From contig PBSR01000076.1 of NCBI GenBank assembly GCA_002726335.1, positions 1-9,366 of the forward strand: DNA of 9,366 bases, written 5' to 3'. The notes below the pieces were generated by a model. It worked only from the letters and a program-made list of their open reading frames with translations. It was not told where the DNA came from and ran no database searches. Made by a program: the position numbers and the translations under genes. How positions within the stretch are numbered: the stretch's first letter is position 1; every line of letters begins with the position of its first letter. Source of the DNA: Gemmatimonadaceae bacterium. Lineage in GTDB: Bacteria; Latescibacterota; UBA2968; UBA8231. Below are positions 1-8,400 of this stretch, one piece after another.

Positions 1-497
1 GCCACGCAGAGCCCGGCGCCGTTGACCGCGGCCACCGATACCGGCGGCGCGACCAGCGCCTCCAGCTCTGTCTCCGACAGCGCGACGGTCAGCATGCGGC
101 CCGGTTTCTGGGTCTGCATCAAGCGACCCCGCTCGACGAGCGCTCTCAGCGCCTCCGGCAGAGTGATGACCTCGGCGACACAGGCGGCTGCGAATTCACC
201 CACACTGTGTCCCAGGACCACGTCCGGTTCGATCTCCCACGATTGCAGCAGTCGAGCCATCCCGTACTCGACGGCGAAGAGCGCCGGCTGCGCCACCGCG
301 GTCTGCTCCAGCCGGGTCGACACCACCGTTGGGCCGTCGCCGACACCCAGCACATCCCGAAGGTCGAGTCCAAGCCCAGGCCGCAGCATGTCGCTGCACG
401 CGTCGATCGTGTCGCGGAACACCGGCTCCGCGCGATACAGCTCCGCCGCCATGTCGGTGTGCTGAGCGCCCTGCCCCGGAAACATCCAGATCAAGGT
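1..497 (-). other. Acyltransferase (AT) domain, N-terminal part, probably malonyl-type
   Basis: This AT starts with MFPGQGAQHTDMA (residues 521-533) and has the nucleophile motif GHSVGEF, with Ser at residue 614 (codon 206-204). The domain leaves the window before the specificity motif (HAFH or YASH). The Val after the nucleophile, rather than Gln, and the strong likeness to the malonyl AT at 8386-9342 suggest malonyl-CoA, but this is provisional. Confidence 0.85.
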
Positions 498-2045
498 TCG
501 ATCGGACGTTTGCTCCACGATCTCGACGTGGTCGAGCGCCAACGCCAGCGTCTGGGCGTCACGCCCGACGATCGCCACTCGCTGCGCGAACGCGCGTCGC
601 CCATGTTGCAGCGACCAGGCGACGTCCCCCATCCGGTCGCCCACCCCGTGGCGCAGGGTCCGCGCCAGCTGCGCGGTCGAGCGTGCAAGAGTCTCCTGGT
701 CGCGAGCCGACACCAGAATGACGTGCGGCCCGGGGGGCGGCGCCGATGACGCCGGTTCCGGCGCCTGCTCCAGCACCACGTGCGCGTTGGTGCCACCGAT
801 GCCGAAGGAACTGACACCCGCGCGCCGAAGCGCGCCGTTCCCCGGCCAGGGCACCGGCATGGTGTTGATATAGAAGGGGCTGTCATCCAACGCCACCGCC
901 GGGTTCGGTTGCGTGAAATGCAGGGTCGGCGGAATCTGACCGTGCTCGAGTGCCAGCACCGTCTTGATGAAACCGGCGACACCCGCCGCCGCGTCAAGGT
1001 GACCAATCGCCGTCTTGACGGCCCCGAGCGCACAGACGCGACGCCCGGACATCGGCAACGCCTCGCAGAGCGCCTGAAACTCGATCGGGTCGCCCAGGCG
1101 CGTGCCGGTCCCGTGGGTCTCGATGAAGTCGATCGAGTCAGGCGTCACACCGGCAACCGCCAGCGCCTCGCCGATCACCCCGCGCTGTCCGTCGACACTC
1201 GGCGCCGTAAAGCCGACCTTCGTTCCTCCGTCGTTGTTGATCGCCGAACCGAGGACCACGGCCCGAATGGCATCGCGGTCGGCGAGGGCATCCTCCAGCC
1301 GCTTGAGCACGACGACCCCTACGCCGTTGCCACCGACGGTGCCGGTCGCGCCGATGTCGAAGGCGCGACAATGACCGTCGGGTGACAGGATCATCCCTTC
1401 GCGATACAGATACCCGACGCGATGCGGCACCCGTACCGAAACGCCACCGGCCAGCGCGACGTCACATTCGCCGCCCAGCAAGGCCTGACAGGCAAGATGC
1501 ACCGCCACGAGCGAGGTCGAGCACGCCGTCTGCACGCCGATACTCGGCCCACCGAGATTCAGTTTGTAGGAGACCCGCGTCGGCAGAAAGTCCTTATCGT
1601 TGCTGATCATCGCCTCGAACTCGCCCACCGAGGCGATCAGGTCACGATGCGGCGCGAGGTTAGTCAATAGATAGCTGTTGAGCCCGGCGCCAGCGTAGAC
1701 GCCAATGACGCCATTCTGACGATCGGGCATACAGCACGCATCCTCGAGCGCCTGCCAGGCGCACTCGAGAAACAGCCGCTGCTGCACGTCGAGCACTTCG
1801 GCCTCGCGCGGCGTGAAGCCGAAAAACGCGGCGTCGAACCGTTCGATGTCGTCGAGCACGCCGGATGCCGGCACGTAATCGGGACGGCGAACCAGCTCGG
1901 TTTCCACACCGGCGGCCAACAACTCCGCGTCGCTGAACCGGCTGATCGCCTCGACGCCGTCGCACAGGTTTCGCCAGTACATCCTGGCGTCCGGTGCACC
2001 CGGCACGCGGCACGCCAACCCAACCACTGCAATCCCGTCGCTCAC
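1..2045 (-). CDS. Type I polyketide synthase, 5' part: KS-AT (3' end outside the window)
   Basis: From the GTG at 2045 the frame stays open for 681 codons to the left edge, so this gene is cut off by the window. Domains: ketosynthase about residues 2-428, KS-AT linker about 429-516, and the first half of an acyltransferase from about 517. The KS begins almost at the first residue (SDGIAVVGLACRVPG), with no N-terminal docking coiled coil. It is the first domain of the subunit and follows the serine NRPS module in the same operon, so it should condense the seryl-PCP chain with an extender unit. The Cys-His-His triad is complete, so it is an extending KS and not a decarboxylating KSQ loading domain. 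Reductive domains, ACP and any release domain lie beyond the left edge, so the degree of beta-carbon processing after serine is unknown. Confidence 0.96.
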   Translation of the reverse strand, partial: MSDGIAVVGLACRVPGAPDARMYWRNLCDGVEAISRFSDAELLAAGVETELVRRPDYVPASGVLDDIERFDAAFFGFTPREAEVLDVQQRLFLECAWQALEDACCMPDRQNGVIGVYAGAGLNSYLLTNLAPHRDLIASVGEFEAMISNDKDFLPTRVSYKLNLGGPSIGVQTACSTSLVAVHLACQALLGGECDVALAGGVSVRVPHRVGYLYREGMILSPDGHCRAFDIGATGTVGGNGVGVVVLKRLEDALADRDAIRAVVLGSAINNDGGTKVGFTAPSVDGQRGVIGEALAVAGVTPDSIDFIETHGTGTRLGDPIEFQALCEALPMSGRRVCALGAVKTAIGHLDAAAGVAGFIKTVLALEHGQIPPTLHFTQPNPAVALDDSPFYINTMPVPWPGNGALRRAGVSSFGIGGTNAHVVLEQAPEPASSAPPPGPHVILVSARDQETLARSTAQLARTLRHGVGDRMGDVAWSLQHGRRAFAQRVAIVGRDAQTLALALDHVEIVEQTSDRTLIWMFPGQGAQHTDMAAELYRAEPVFRDTIDACSDMLRPGLGLDLRDVLGVGDGPTVVSTRLEQTAVAQPALFAVEYGMARLLQSWEIEPDVVLGHSVGEFAAACVAEVITLPEALRALVERGRLMQTQKPGRMLTVALSETELEALVAPPVSVAAVNGAGLCV
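762..2042 (-). other. Ketosynthase (KS) domain, hybrid NRPS-to-PKS type
   Basis: The KS catalyses decarboxylative C-C bond formation. Seen: the nucleophile in VQTACSTSLVAVH (Cys 175, codon 1523-1521), His 311 in ETHGTGT and His 349 in KTAIGHLDAAAG. The VQTACSTS and TVGGNGVGVVVLKR sequences are typical of the KS clade found after NRPS modules, judged from memory of such families. Two small departures from the usual consensus are DVQQR (86-90) for DPQQR and KTAIGHL (344-350) for KTNIGHL. Neither removes a catalytic residue. Confidence 0.95.
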
Positions 2046-2057
2046 GTGCCGTCCCTC
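2042..2057 (-). promoter_or_regulatory. Ribosome binding site and GTGA start/stop overlap between NRPS and second PKS
   Basis: On the minus strand, GAGGG at 2057-2053 lies 7 nt before the GTG start at 2045-2043. The NRPS stop TGA is 2044-2042, giving a GTGA overlap identical to the one at 5392-5389. The site decides the start of the second PKS: the next in-frame ATG (codon 22) would remove the first ketosynthase strand. Confidence 0.82.
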
Positions 2058-2173
2058 AAGCCTTGCCGGTGCGACAGACGCGCCTGACGGCTTGCCGCGA
2101 CCGAGGCCCGGCGGCTGGTGCGACGATCGCCGCTTCGGGGAGGTCCCTGTTTCGGCCGCTCGCCGGCGCCTGC
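2042..2173 (-). other. Arg-rich C-terminal tail of the NRPS, candidate linker or docking element
   Basis: Residues 1074-1116, after the PCP, are strongly basic (for example RRTSRRASVAASRQARLSHR) with no recognisable domain. The charge is opposite to that of the acidic tail on the upstream PKS. A role in contacting the downstream ketosynthase protein is an inference from position. The segment could equally be a poorly conserved disordered end. Confidence 0.4.
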
Positions 2174-5100
2174 CACGTAGACGGCCAGCATCGCCACCGT
2201 CGGCAACCGAAACAGATCGACCAGCGAGAGCGTCCGATCGATGAACGCGGCGAGCCCCGATTGGACCTCGGCGAGCGCCAGAGAATGTCCACCCAGCTCG
2301 AAGAAGTTGTCGTGGACACCGACCGCCTCGACGCCGAGCACCGCCTGCCAAATCTCCGCGATTTGTCGCTCGTTCTCGGTCCTGGGGCCCGTGTACGCCG
2401 TGTCAAGCCGCGGTCGCTCTGAAGTGGGATCCGGCAGGGCTCGTCGGGCGAGCTTGCCGCTGGGTGACAGCGGAAGCTGCTCAAGGAACAGGAACGTGGC
2501 GGGCATCATCGTGTCGGGCAGCCAGCTCGCCAGAAAGCGGTGTAGCGCGCTAACGGAGGGACGGGGTGAATCCGTCACCACATACGCGACCAGCCGGTCG
2601 GCACCATCGGGGCCGGGTCGAGCCTCGACCACCGCGTGCCTCACACTGGGATGCTCCGCCAGGCGTGCCTCGATCTCGCCGAGCTCGACCCGCACGCCCC
2701 GGATCTTCACCTGATGGTCGAACCGGCCCAGATACTCCAGCTCACCATCCCATCGCCACCGAGCACGGTCGCCGGTCCGATACATCCGCTCGCCAGGCTC
2801 TCCGAACGGATCGGGGACGAACCGCTCCGCGGTCAGGCCCGGGAGCGCGTGATAGCCACGACCGACCCCGAGCCCCGCGATACACAGCTCTCCCGCCACC
2901 CCGACCGGACAGCGGCGCCCAGCTCCGCCGACCACGTGAATCCGAGTGTTCGAGATCGGCCGGCCGATCGGCACCACATCGTCGAGGGCATCGCGTCGGC
3001 ACGGCCAGTGCGTCACGTCGATCGCCGCCTCGGCCGGTCCATACAGGTTGTGCAGCTCAGCATCGGACCACTCCAGGCACTGGCGCGCCAGGTCCGGAGA
3101 CAACGCCTCGCCGCTGCAGATGATCCGCCGAACACTCGGACACTCCGGCAGACCGGGGGTCTCGAGAAACATACGCAACATCGACGGCACGAAGTGCAGG
3201 GTCGTGACGCGCTGCCGTCGGATGAGCGCGGCCAGCAGTGCCGGATCTCGATGACGACCAGGCGGGCACAGCACCAGTCGCGCCCCGGCTGTGAGTGGCC
3301 ACAACAACTCCCACACCGACACGTCGAAGCTCACCGGGGTCTTCTGCAGCACCGCGTCCGTTGAACCGAGCCGGTAGGCGCGTTGCATCCAGGCCAGACG
3401 ATTCGACAGTCCGCCATGGGTATTCATCGCCGCCTTGGGTCGGCCGGTGGACCCGGATGTGTACATCACGTAGGCGAGGCCAGCCGGCCCGGGGTCCGCG
3501 CCCACACCAGACATTGTGTCGACCGCCTTGCGCTCATCCGGTTCGACCAACTGGCAGCCCGGCGGCGGCGACAACCGCCCGGCGAGATCCGGCGTCGCCA
3601 CCAGGACTGGTGTGGCGGCGTCCCGCAACATCTCGTCAATCCGACCGGGTGGATGCTCCGGGTCGATGGGTACGAATGCGCCGCCCGCCTTCAGCACGGC
3701 CACCAGCGCCACCAGGAGGTCGATCGACCGTGGCACCAGTACACCGACGAGCACGTCCGGTCCGACGCCCAGCGCGCGAAGCCTGGCCGCTAGTCCGGCG
3801 GCACGGGTCTCGAGCTGGCCGTACGAACAGGTCTGCGACGGCGTGCCGTCACACGCATCCAGCACAAGGGCGTCCGCGTCAGGAGACTGGCCTGCCTGTC
3901 GCGCGATGAGATCATGGATCCGGCGACCGTGCTCGACCGGCGTCACCGTCTGATTTCGATCCCGCAAGAACCGGATGTCGTCAGGAATGAGCTCGAGGAC
4001 CTGGTCGAGCGGCCGCGCAGAATCGTCACACACGTCCCGCAGCAGTGCCTCCATGTATCTGGTCAATCGCTCGGCGGTGTCACGTTCGAACAGCGGCGTC
4101 GCGTATTTCAGCCGTCCGGTGATCGGATCCGCGTCGGTCATCTCGAGCGTAATGTCGAACTGGCCCTCCATCTGACGCACCGGAAACGGTTCGAGCCGCA
4201 GGTCGGCCGACGCCGCTCCGTCCGACGCGGTGAGCTGCTCCGGGCCATGCTGCCGCGGGGCCTTCTGCAACACGAACAGCACCTGGAAGATCGGCAAGCG
4301 CCCGGGATCACGAACGGGGCGCAGCCGCTCCACGAGCAGCGGAAACGGAAAGTCCTGGTGCTCGATGGCCGCCAGTGTCTGGCGTCGCACGTCGGCCAGG
4401 AAGTCGCCGATGGTGCCGGTCTCCGGGAGACAGCTTCGAATGACCACCGGGTTGACGAAGTAGCCCACCGTGCCGGCGAACGCGGGGTCGGTCCGGCCCC
4501 CTGTCAGCGTCCCGAGCACGAGCTCAGGCTGACCCGCCATGCGGTGCAGCAGTAGCTGAAAACAGCCGAGCAGGACGACATTGAGCGTCGCGCCCAGGCT
4601 GGCCGCCGTTGCGCGCAGATCGCGTGACAGACCGTGTGGCAGACCGAACTCGATCGTGCCGCCGCGCTCCGCACGCACCGGCGGTCGAGGATGGTCGAGC
4701 GGCAGCGCGAGCGGTGGCAAGACGCCCTCGAGGGTCGTCTGCCAGTGCCGCCACAAACGCTCACCGGCAGCTGACTCGAGCTGGGCGGTCTGCCGGCGGC
4801 AGAACTCGTGGTAGGGCGCCACCGGTTCCAGCGTGGGAACACGTCCAGTCAGCTCTCCCTGATAGCACCGCACCAGCTCGTCGGTCAGAATCCACAACGA
4901 CCACGCATCGCAGACCGCGTGGTGCAGCGTCAGCAGCACCACATGATCGTCGACGGCGCTGCTGAACAGATCTACGCGCGCCAGCGGGCCGCGCGCCAGA
5001 TCGAACGGCTCCGCGTAGGCGTCGTTGACCAGCCGCTCGACGGCGCCTCGATCGGGCCCCGTGCTGTGGGTGCGCAGCGGGACCTCCCGGTAGCCCCACA

Positions 5101-5392
5101 CGTGCTGCACCGGCCGGCCGGCCTCGCTGGCAAATGTCGTGCGGAGCGCCTCGTGCCGGATGACCAGCTTTTCGATGGCACGGCGAAGCACCCCCTGATC
5201 GAGCGGTGATCTCGATCGGAAGGCGAAGGCGGTGTTGTAGGCTGGACTCGCGGGCTCGGTCTGATGCAGGAACCAGAGCGCGCGCTGTCCGATACCGACC
5301 GGGTGGATCTCGTGGCGACCGGCTGCCTTCTCGCGGAGCAGCGCGCGCAGTCGTTCGCGTGGTGCGACCGACCCGCCGGCAACGGCCGTCAC
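2042..5392 (-). CDS. Non-ribosomal peptide synthetase, one module C-A-PCP, predicted L-serine
   Basis: This complete 1116-residue protein is the only full-length gene in the window. It starts at a GTG with a good Shine-Dalgarno sequence and overlaps both neighbours. Domains in order: a 28-residue leader with a charged helix (RERLRALLREKAAG), condensation about 29-465, adenylation about 485-990, peptidyl carrier about 1003-1073, and an Arg-rich tail 1074-1116. There is no epimerase, methyltransferase, oxidase or thioesterase. The protein should therefore accept an acyl chain from the upstream PKS ACP, form an amide with an L-amino acid activated as its adenylate, and pass the acyl-aminoacyl thioester to the downstream PKS. 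The C-domain opening motif, GQRALWFLHQ, is of the type seen in C domains that accept polyketide chains. Pocket residues predict serine. All core motifs are intact. Need for an MbtH-like helper cannot be judged, and no such gene is present here. Confidence 0.97.
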   Translation of the reverse strand: MTAVAGGSVAPRERLRALLREKAAGRHEIHPVGIGQRALWFLHQTEPASPAYNTAFAFRSRSPLDQGVLRRAIEKLVIRHEALRTTFASEAGRPVQHVWGYREVPLRTHSTGPDRGAVERLVNDAYAEPFDLARGPLARVDLFSSAVDDHVVLLTLHHAVCDAWSLWILTDELVRCYQGELTGRVPTLEPVAPYHEFCRRQTAQLESAAGERLWRHWQTTLEGVLPPLALPLDHPRPPVRAERGGTIEFGLPHGLSRDLRATAASLGATLNVVLLGCFQLLLHRMAGQPELVLGTLTGGRTDPAFAGTVGYFVNPVVIRSCLPETGTIGDFLADVRRQTLAAIEHQDFPFPLLVERLRPVRDPGRLPIFQVLFVLQKAPRQHGPEQLTASDGAASADLRLEPFPVRQMEGQFDITLEMTDADPITGRLKYATPLFERDTAERLTRYMEALLRDVCDDSARPLDQVLELIPDDIRFLRDRNQTVTPVEHGRRIHDLIARQAGQSPDADALVLDACDGTPSQTCSYGQLETRAAGLAARLRALGVGPDVLVGVLVPRSIDLLVALVAVLKAGGAFVPIDPEHPPGRIDEMLRDAATPVLVATPDLAGRLSPPPGCQLVEPDERKAVDTMSGVGADPGPAGLAYVMYTSGSTGRPKAAMNTHGGLSNRLAWMQRAYRLGSTDAVLQKTPVSFDVSVWELLWPLTAGARLVLCPPGRHRDPALLAALIRRQRVTTLHFVPSMLRMFLETPGLPECPSVRRIICSGEALSPDLARQCLEWSDAELHNLYGPAEAAIDVTHWPCRRDALDDVVPIGRPISNTRIHVVGGAGRRCPVGVAGELCIAGLGVGRGYHALPGLTAERFVPDPFGEPGERMYRTGDRARWRWDGELEYLGRFDHQVKIRGVRVELGEIEARLAEHPSVRHAVVEARPGPDGADRLVAYVVTDSPRPSVSALHRFLASWLPDTMMPATFLFLEQLPLSPSGKLARRALPDPTSERPRLDTAYTGPRTENERQIAEIWQAVLGVEAVGVHDNFFELGGHSLALAEVQSGLAAFIDRTLSLVDLFRLPTVAMLAVYVAGAGERPKQGPPRSGDRRTSRRASVAASRQARLSHRQGLRDGT
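2174..2386 (-). other. Peptidyl carrier protein (PCP/T) domain
   Basis: The phosphopantetheine attachment motif DNFFELGGHSL is complete, with the modified Ser at residue 1037 of the NRPS. Its single copy directly follows the A domain. This domain presents the seryl thioester to the C domain and then to the ketosynthase encoded by the next gene. Confidence 0.95.
2423..3940 (-). other. Adenylation (A) domain with a serine-like code
   Basis: The A domain activates the amino acid with ATP. Core motifs seen: LKAGGAFVPIDP (567-578), YVMYTSGSTGRPKA (641-654), FDVSVWE (689-695), NLYGPAEAA (782-790), YRTGDRARW (871-879), GRFDHQVKIRGVRVELGEIE and LSPSGK with Lys 980. Hand alignment to the GrsA pocket gives Asp690, Val691, Trp694, His733, Ile758, Ser760, Leu783, Ile791, Asp792 and Lys980, that is DVWHISLIDK. 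The textbook serine code is DVWHLSLIDK, so only the fifth position differs, Ile for Leu. Serine is the strong prediction. Confidence 0.9.
3998..5308 (-). other. Condensation (C) domain, hybrid acyl-accepting type
   Basis: The C domain catalyses amide formation between the upstream acyl chain and the PCP-bound amino acid. The active-site motif HHxxxD is present as HHAVCDAW, with catalytic His 158 and Asp 162 of the NRPS. The Gly that usually follows the Asp is Ala here. The N-terminal motif GQRALWFLHQ and the later YFVNPVVIR and HQDFPFPLLVERL motifs are intact. There is no DxxxxD motif, so it is not a heterocyclisation domain. Because the donor is a PKS ACP, I infer a hybrid (acyl-amino acid) C domain. 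Confidence 0.9.
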
Positions 5393-5403
5393 CGTGCGCC
5401 TCC
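5389..5403 (-). promoter_or_regulatory. Ribosome binding site and GTGA start/stop overlap between PKS and NRPS
   Basis: On the minus strand, GGAGG at 5403-5399 stands 6 nt before the GTG start at 5392-5390. The stop TGA of the PKS is 5391-5389, so start and stop overlap as GTGA. The strong Shine-Dalgarno sequence lies inside the last PKS codons. It fixes the NRPS start and indicates translational coupling. Confidence 0.85.
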
Positions 5404-8400
5404 AGGCGACTCGTCGGTCCCGTCACCCTCCGGATCGCGTCCGGGCTCGCCGGCTCGGTCTCCAACCTCCAGTTCGAGGCCGGCCAGCATCGCGTCGACC
5501 TCCTCGTCGGTCATCTCGTCGACAAGGGCGAGCGATTCCCGTGCGGCCTCTCCATCGCCAGCCGTGGTTGCCGACTCCGGCTCATCGCCAGTCCTCGTTT
5601 CTAACGCCGCGGCGAGATGAACGGCCAGAGCATCCACACGGTCGTCCGACAGCAGCACCGTCAGCGACACTTCGGCCCCCAGGTCGCGCCGGAACCGGCT
5701 CCGGAGCTCAACCGCCATCAAGGAGTCCAACCCGAGCGTGTCGAGTGCGCGGTCGGGCTCCAGGCGGTCCGGTTCCAGATCGAGCACCTCCGCGAGTCGC
5801 GCCACGACATAGGCGGTCACCTCCGCCGATCGCGCGCCGCCCGACGCCGTCCGAAGCCGGTCGACGAGGGCGCGGTCGACGCCGTGCGCGGATACGGCCG
5901 GCTCGCTTCGACCGACCAGCGATCGCAGCAGACCCGGAGCGGCACCGGGCAACCGCGCCGCCCAGACGTTCCACTCGACCGGAGCCACTGTCACCTGCAC
6001 CGCCCCTTCGCGCAGCATCCTGCCAAGCATCCGCAGTGCGTGGTGCGGGTCGAGCACGCCAAGACCCGCCGCGCGCGCGCGCGCCGAGGTGTCACCACCG
6101 GCCGCCAGACCAACACCGGACCACGCGCCCCAGTTCAGCGTGAGCGCCGGCCGGCCAGCAGCGCGTCTCGTCCAGGCAAGTGCATCCAAAACAGCATTCG
6201 CCGCCGCGTAGTTGCCCTGCGCCGGCGAACCGAGCACGCTCGCCGTCGAGGAGTACAGCACGAAGCAGTCCAGCGGATCGGTGGCGGTCAGTCTGTCCAG
6301 GTGGGCGGCGCCGATCACCTTGGCCGGTAGGATCTCGCGAAACCTCGACCAGGTCTGTCCGGCCAGCAGACCGTCGGCCACCACACCAGCGGCATGAAAG
6401 ACACCACCGATCGGCGCGCTCGCGCGCGCCTCGTTTAGGACATCGGTGAGCGCACCGGCATCCGCCACGTCACACTGGAACAGCCGAATCTCGACGCCGG
6501 ACGCCCGCCAGGCGGTCACGAGCCCGTCACGTTCCGCCGTCGCTGGATCCCGGCGCGAGAGCAGGGCCACATGGCGCGCCCCTCCCTCCACCAACCACCC
6601 GGCGGTCAACAGGCCGAGTCCACCCAGCCCGCCAGTGATCACATAGACCCGATCCGCACGGATCCCGCCGAACGGGACAGACGGCCCCGGCGTCGACGCT
6701 CCAGCATGCGGCGTCAGGCGCGGCACGAAACGCTGTCCGCCTCGGAGCGCGACCTCGTCCTCGCCCACCAGAACCTCATTCGGCTCCGCCCATCGCGACA
6801 CCAGCTCACGCGTCAGGGCGTCGGCCATGTCGGCCACCGTCCCCGAGCCGGGGTCCAGGTCGACCCGCACCGGTCTCAGCTCGTGCTGCTCGAGCGCCAG
6901 GGTCCTACCCATGCCCCACATCATCGCCTGCAGACATCCGGCCGTCGTCAGCCCCGGGCCCAGCGGCTGCGCGCCGCGCGTGGCAAGCCAGAGCCGCGGC
7001 ACGACGCCGTCTGCGCCCACCACAGCGAGCAGATCGAGCAAGCCCGACGACATCGCCCGCACGTCCCGCTCGAGCGTGCCGGTGTCAACCCACGCCGTCT
7101 CCGTCACGTCGAGCGCTCGCAGATACAACAGCTGGCTTGGGCGCGGGGTGCCCGGGGACGCCGTAAGGACCCGTCGAACGAACTCGGCGCCCGAGCCCTC
7201 TCCGTGCGAGTCCGCCGGTACTGCCGGCTCGATCAGCGTGACTCCAATCCCGTGCGCGCCGAGACGCTCCGCCATGGCGCGGCCGACTCCCCCCCGGTCG
7301 GCGACAATCAGGCAGGCGCCGTCTGGACCAGGCACCTGACTCGTGCTCGGCTCACGCTGCTCTTCCGGCAGCCTCTGCCAGGAGATGGCGAACACGGGAT
7401 CAGCCGCCGCACCCGGGCGAGACACCGGCTCCGCCGCCTGTCGTAGCGCCAGGCCTTCCACCGCGGCAACCACGCCGAGGTCATCCCACACCGTGAGATC
7501 CGCCGACCAACTGGTTCCATGCACGTCGTCCAGCACCTGCGCTCGTACGTGGACACCGTCGGCCGGCGAACGATAAACGCGGATGCGGTCGATCGAGAAC
7601 GGCACCAGGGCCCGCCCGACCGCGCGGTCCGCGATCGCCGGCCCGACGGTCTGGAACGCGCCGTCGAGCAGCGCGGTGTGGAGCAGTCCCGACCCGGCCG
7701 GCCACCGGGCGGACAGCTCGACCTTGCTCTCTGATGCATCGCTCCCGAGCGTTCGCAGATCCGTGAGAACCTGAAACGCGGGCCCAAAATCGACACCCTG
7801 GCGTCGACAGGCTTCGTAGTAGGTCCCCGCCTCGACCCGCGACACCGACGCGACCGGGGGCGGAACCTCGTCACCAGGAACTGCCGTCTGACGCGACAAA
7901 CGGCCACCGGCATGCGCTACCCACTCGGTTTCCGTCGCTCGGCTGTAGACCCGGAACCGGTAACCGTGTTCCTGGTCCGGCTCGATGACCACCTGAACAA
8001 CCGTCGATCCGCTGTCTGACAGCACGAGCGGTCGCTCGAAGACGAGGTCCTCGAGGGCTACGGGTCCCGCACTCAGTACCTCGGTCGCCGCATCGAGCGC
8101 GAGCGTCACGAATCCGGCCGCCGGCAGCACGACCTGGCCGTGCACGCGATGGTCCAGCAGAAACGGGTGACTGACCGGTCCGAGATCCCCCTGATACCGA
8201 TGCTTGGTCGTGCCTGGCAGCAGAAGACGCTGGCCGAGCAGCGACCCTAGATCTCGCGGTCCGGGGCCGGAGGAGACTCCCACGGCCTTCACTGGCGTCC
8301 CGCGACCCACACTGTCGTCCACCCAGCAGCGGCGTCGCTGAAACCGATACCCAGGAGGACGCGCCGTGCCGCGTGCGGATCGGACATCGAGCTGTCGCCA

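Noticed and set aside
1664..2032. Minus-strand frame of 122 codons near the start of the second PKS
   Set aside because: It is out of frame with the ketosynthase, which reads without interruption from the GTG at 2045 through all KS motifs.
2042..2173. Epimerase or thioesterase at the end of the NRPS
   Set aside because: Only 43 basic residues follow the PCP, far too short, with no GxSxG or epimerisation motif.
2636..3364. Long plus-strand open frame opposite the adenylation domain
   Set aside because: It is antisense to clear A-domain motifs, has the Arg/Pro/His-rich composition of a GC-rich shadow frame, and matches no family I know.
3998..5308. Heterocyclisation (Cy) domain making an oxazoline from serine
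   Set aside because: The motif is HHAVCDAW, an ordinary condensation HHxxxD, not DxxxxD; there is also no oxidase domain in the protein.
7392..7426. Enoylreductase between DH and KR
   Set aside because: The DH-KR interval goes straight into the KR structural subdomain, with no space for an ER of about 300 residues. The only NADPH loop is that of the KR.
6571..7446. Plus-strand open frame of 291 codons opposite the KR/DH region
   Set aside because: Low-complexity Arg-rich translation antisense to an intact KR; no credible start signal or domain. Shadow frame.
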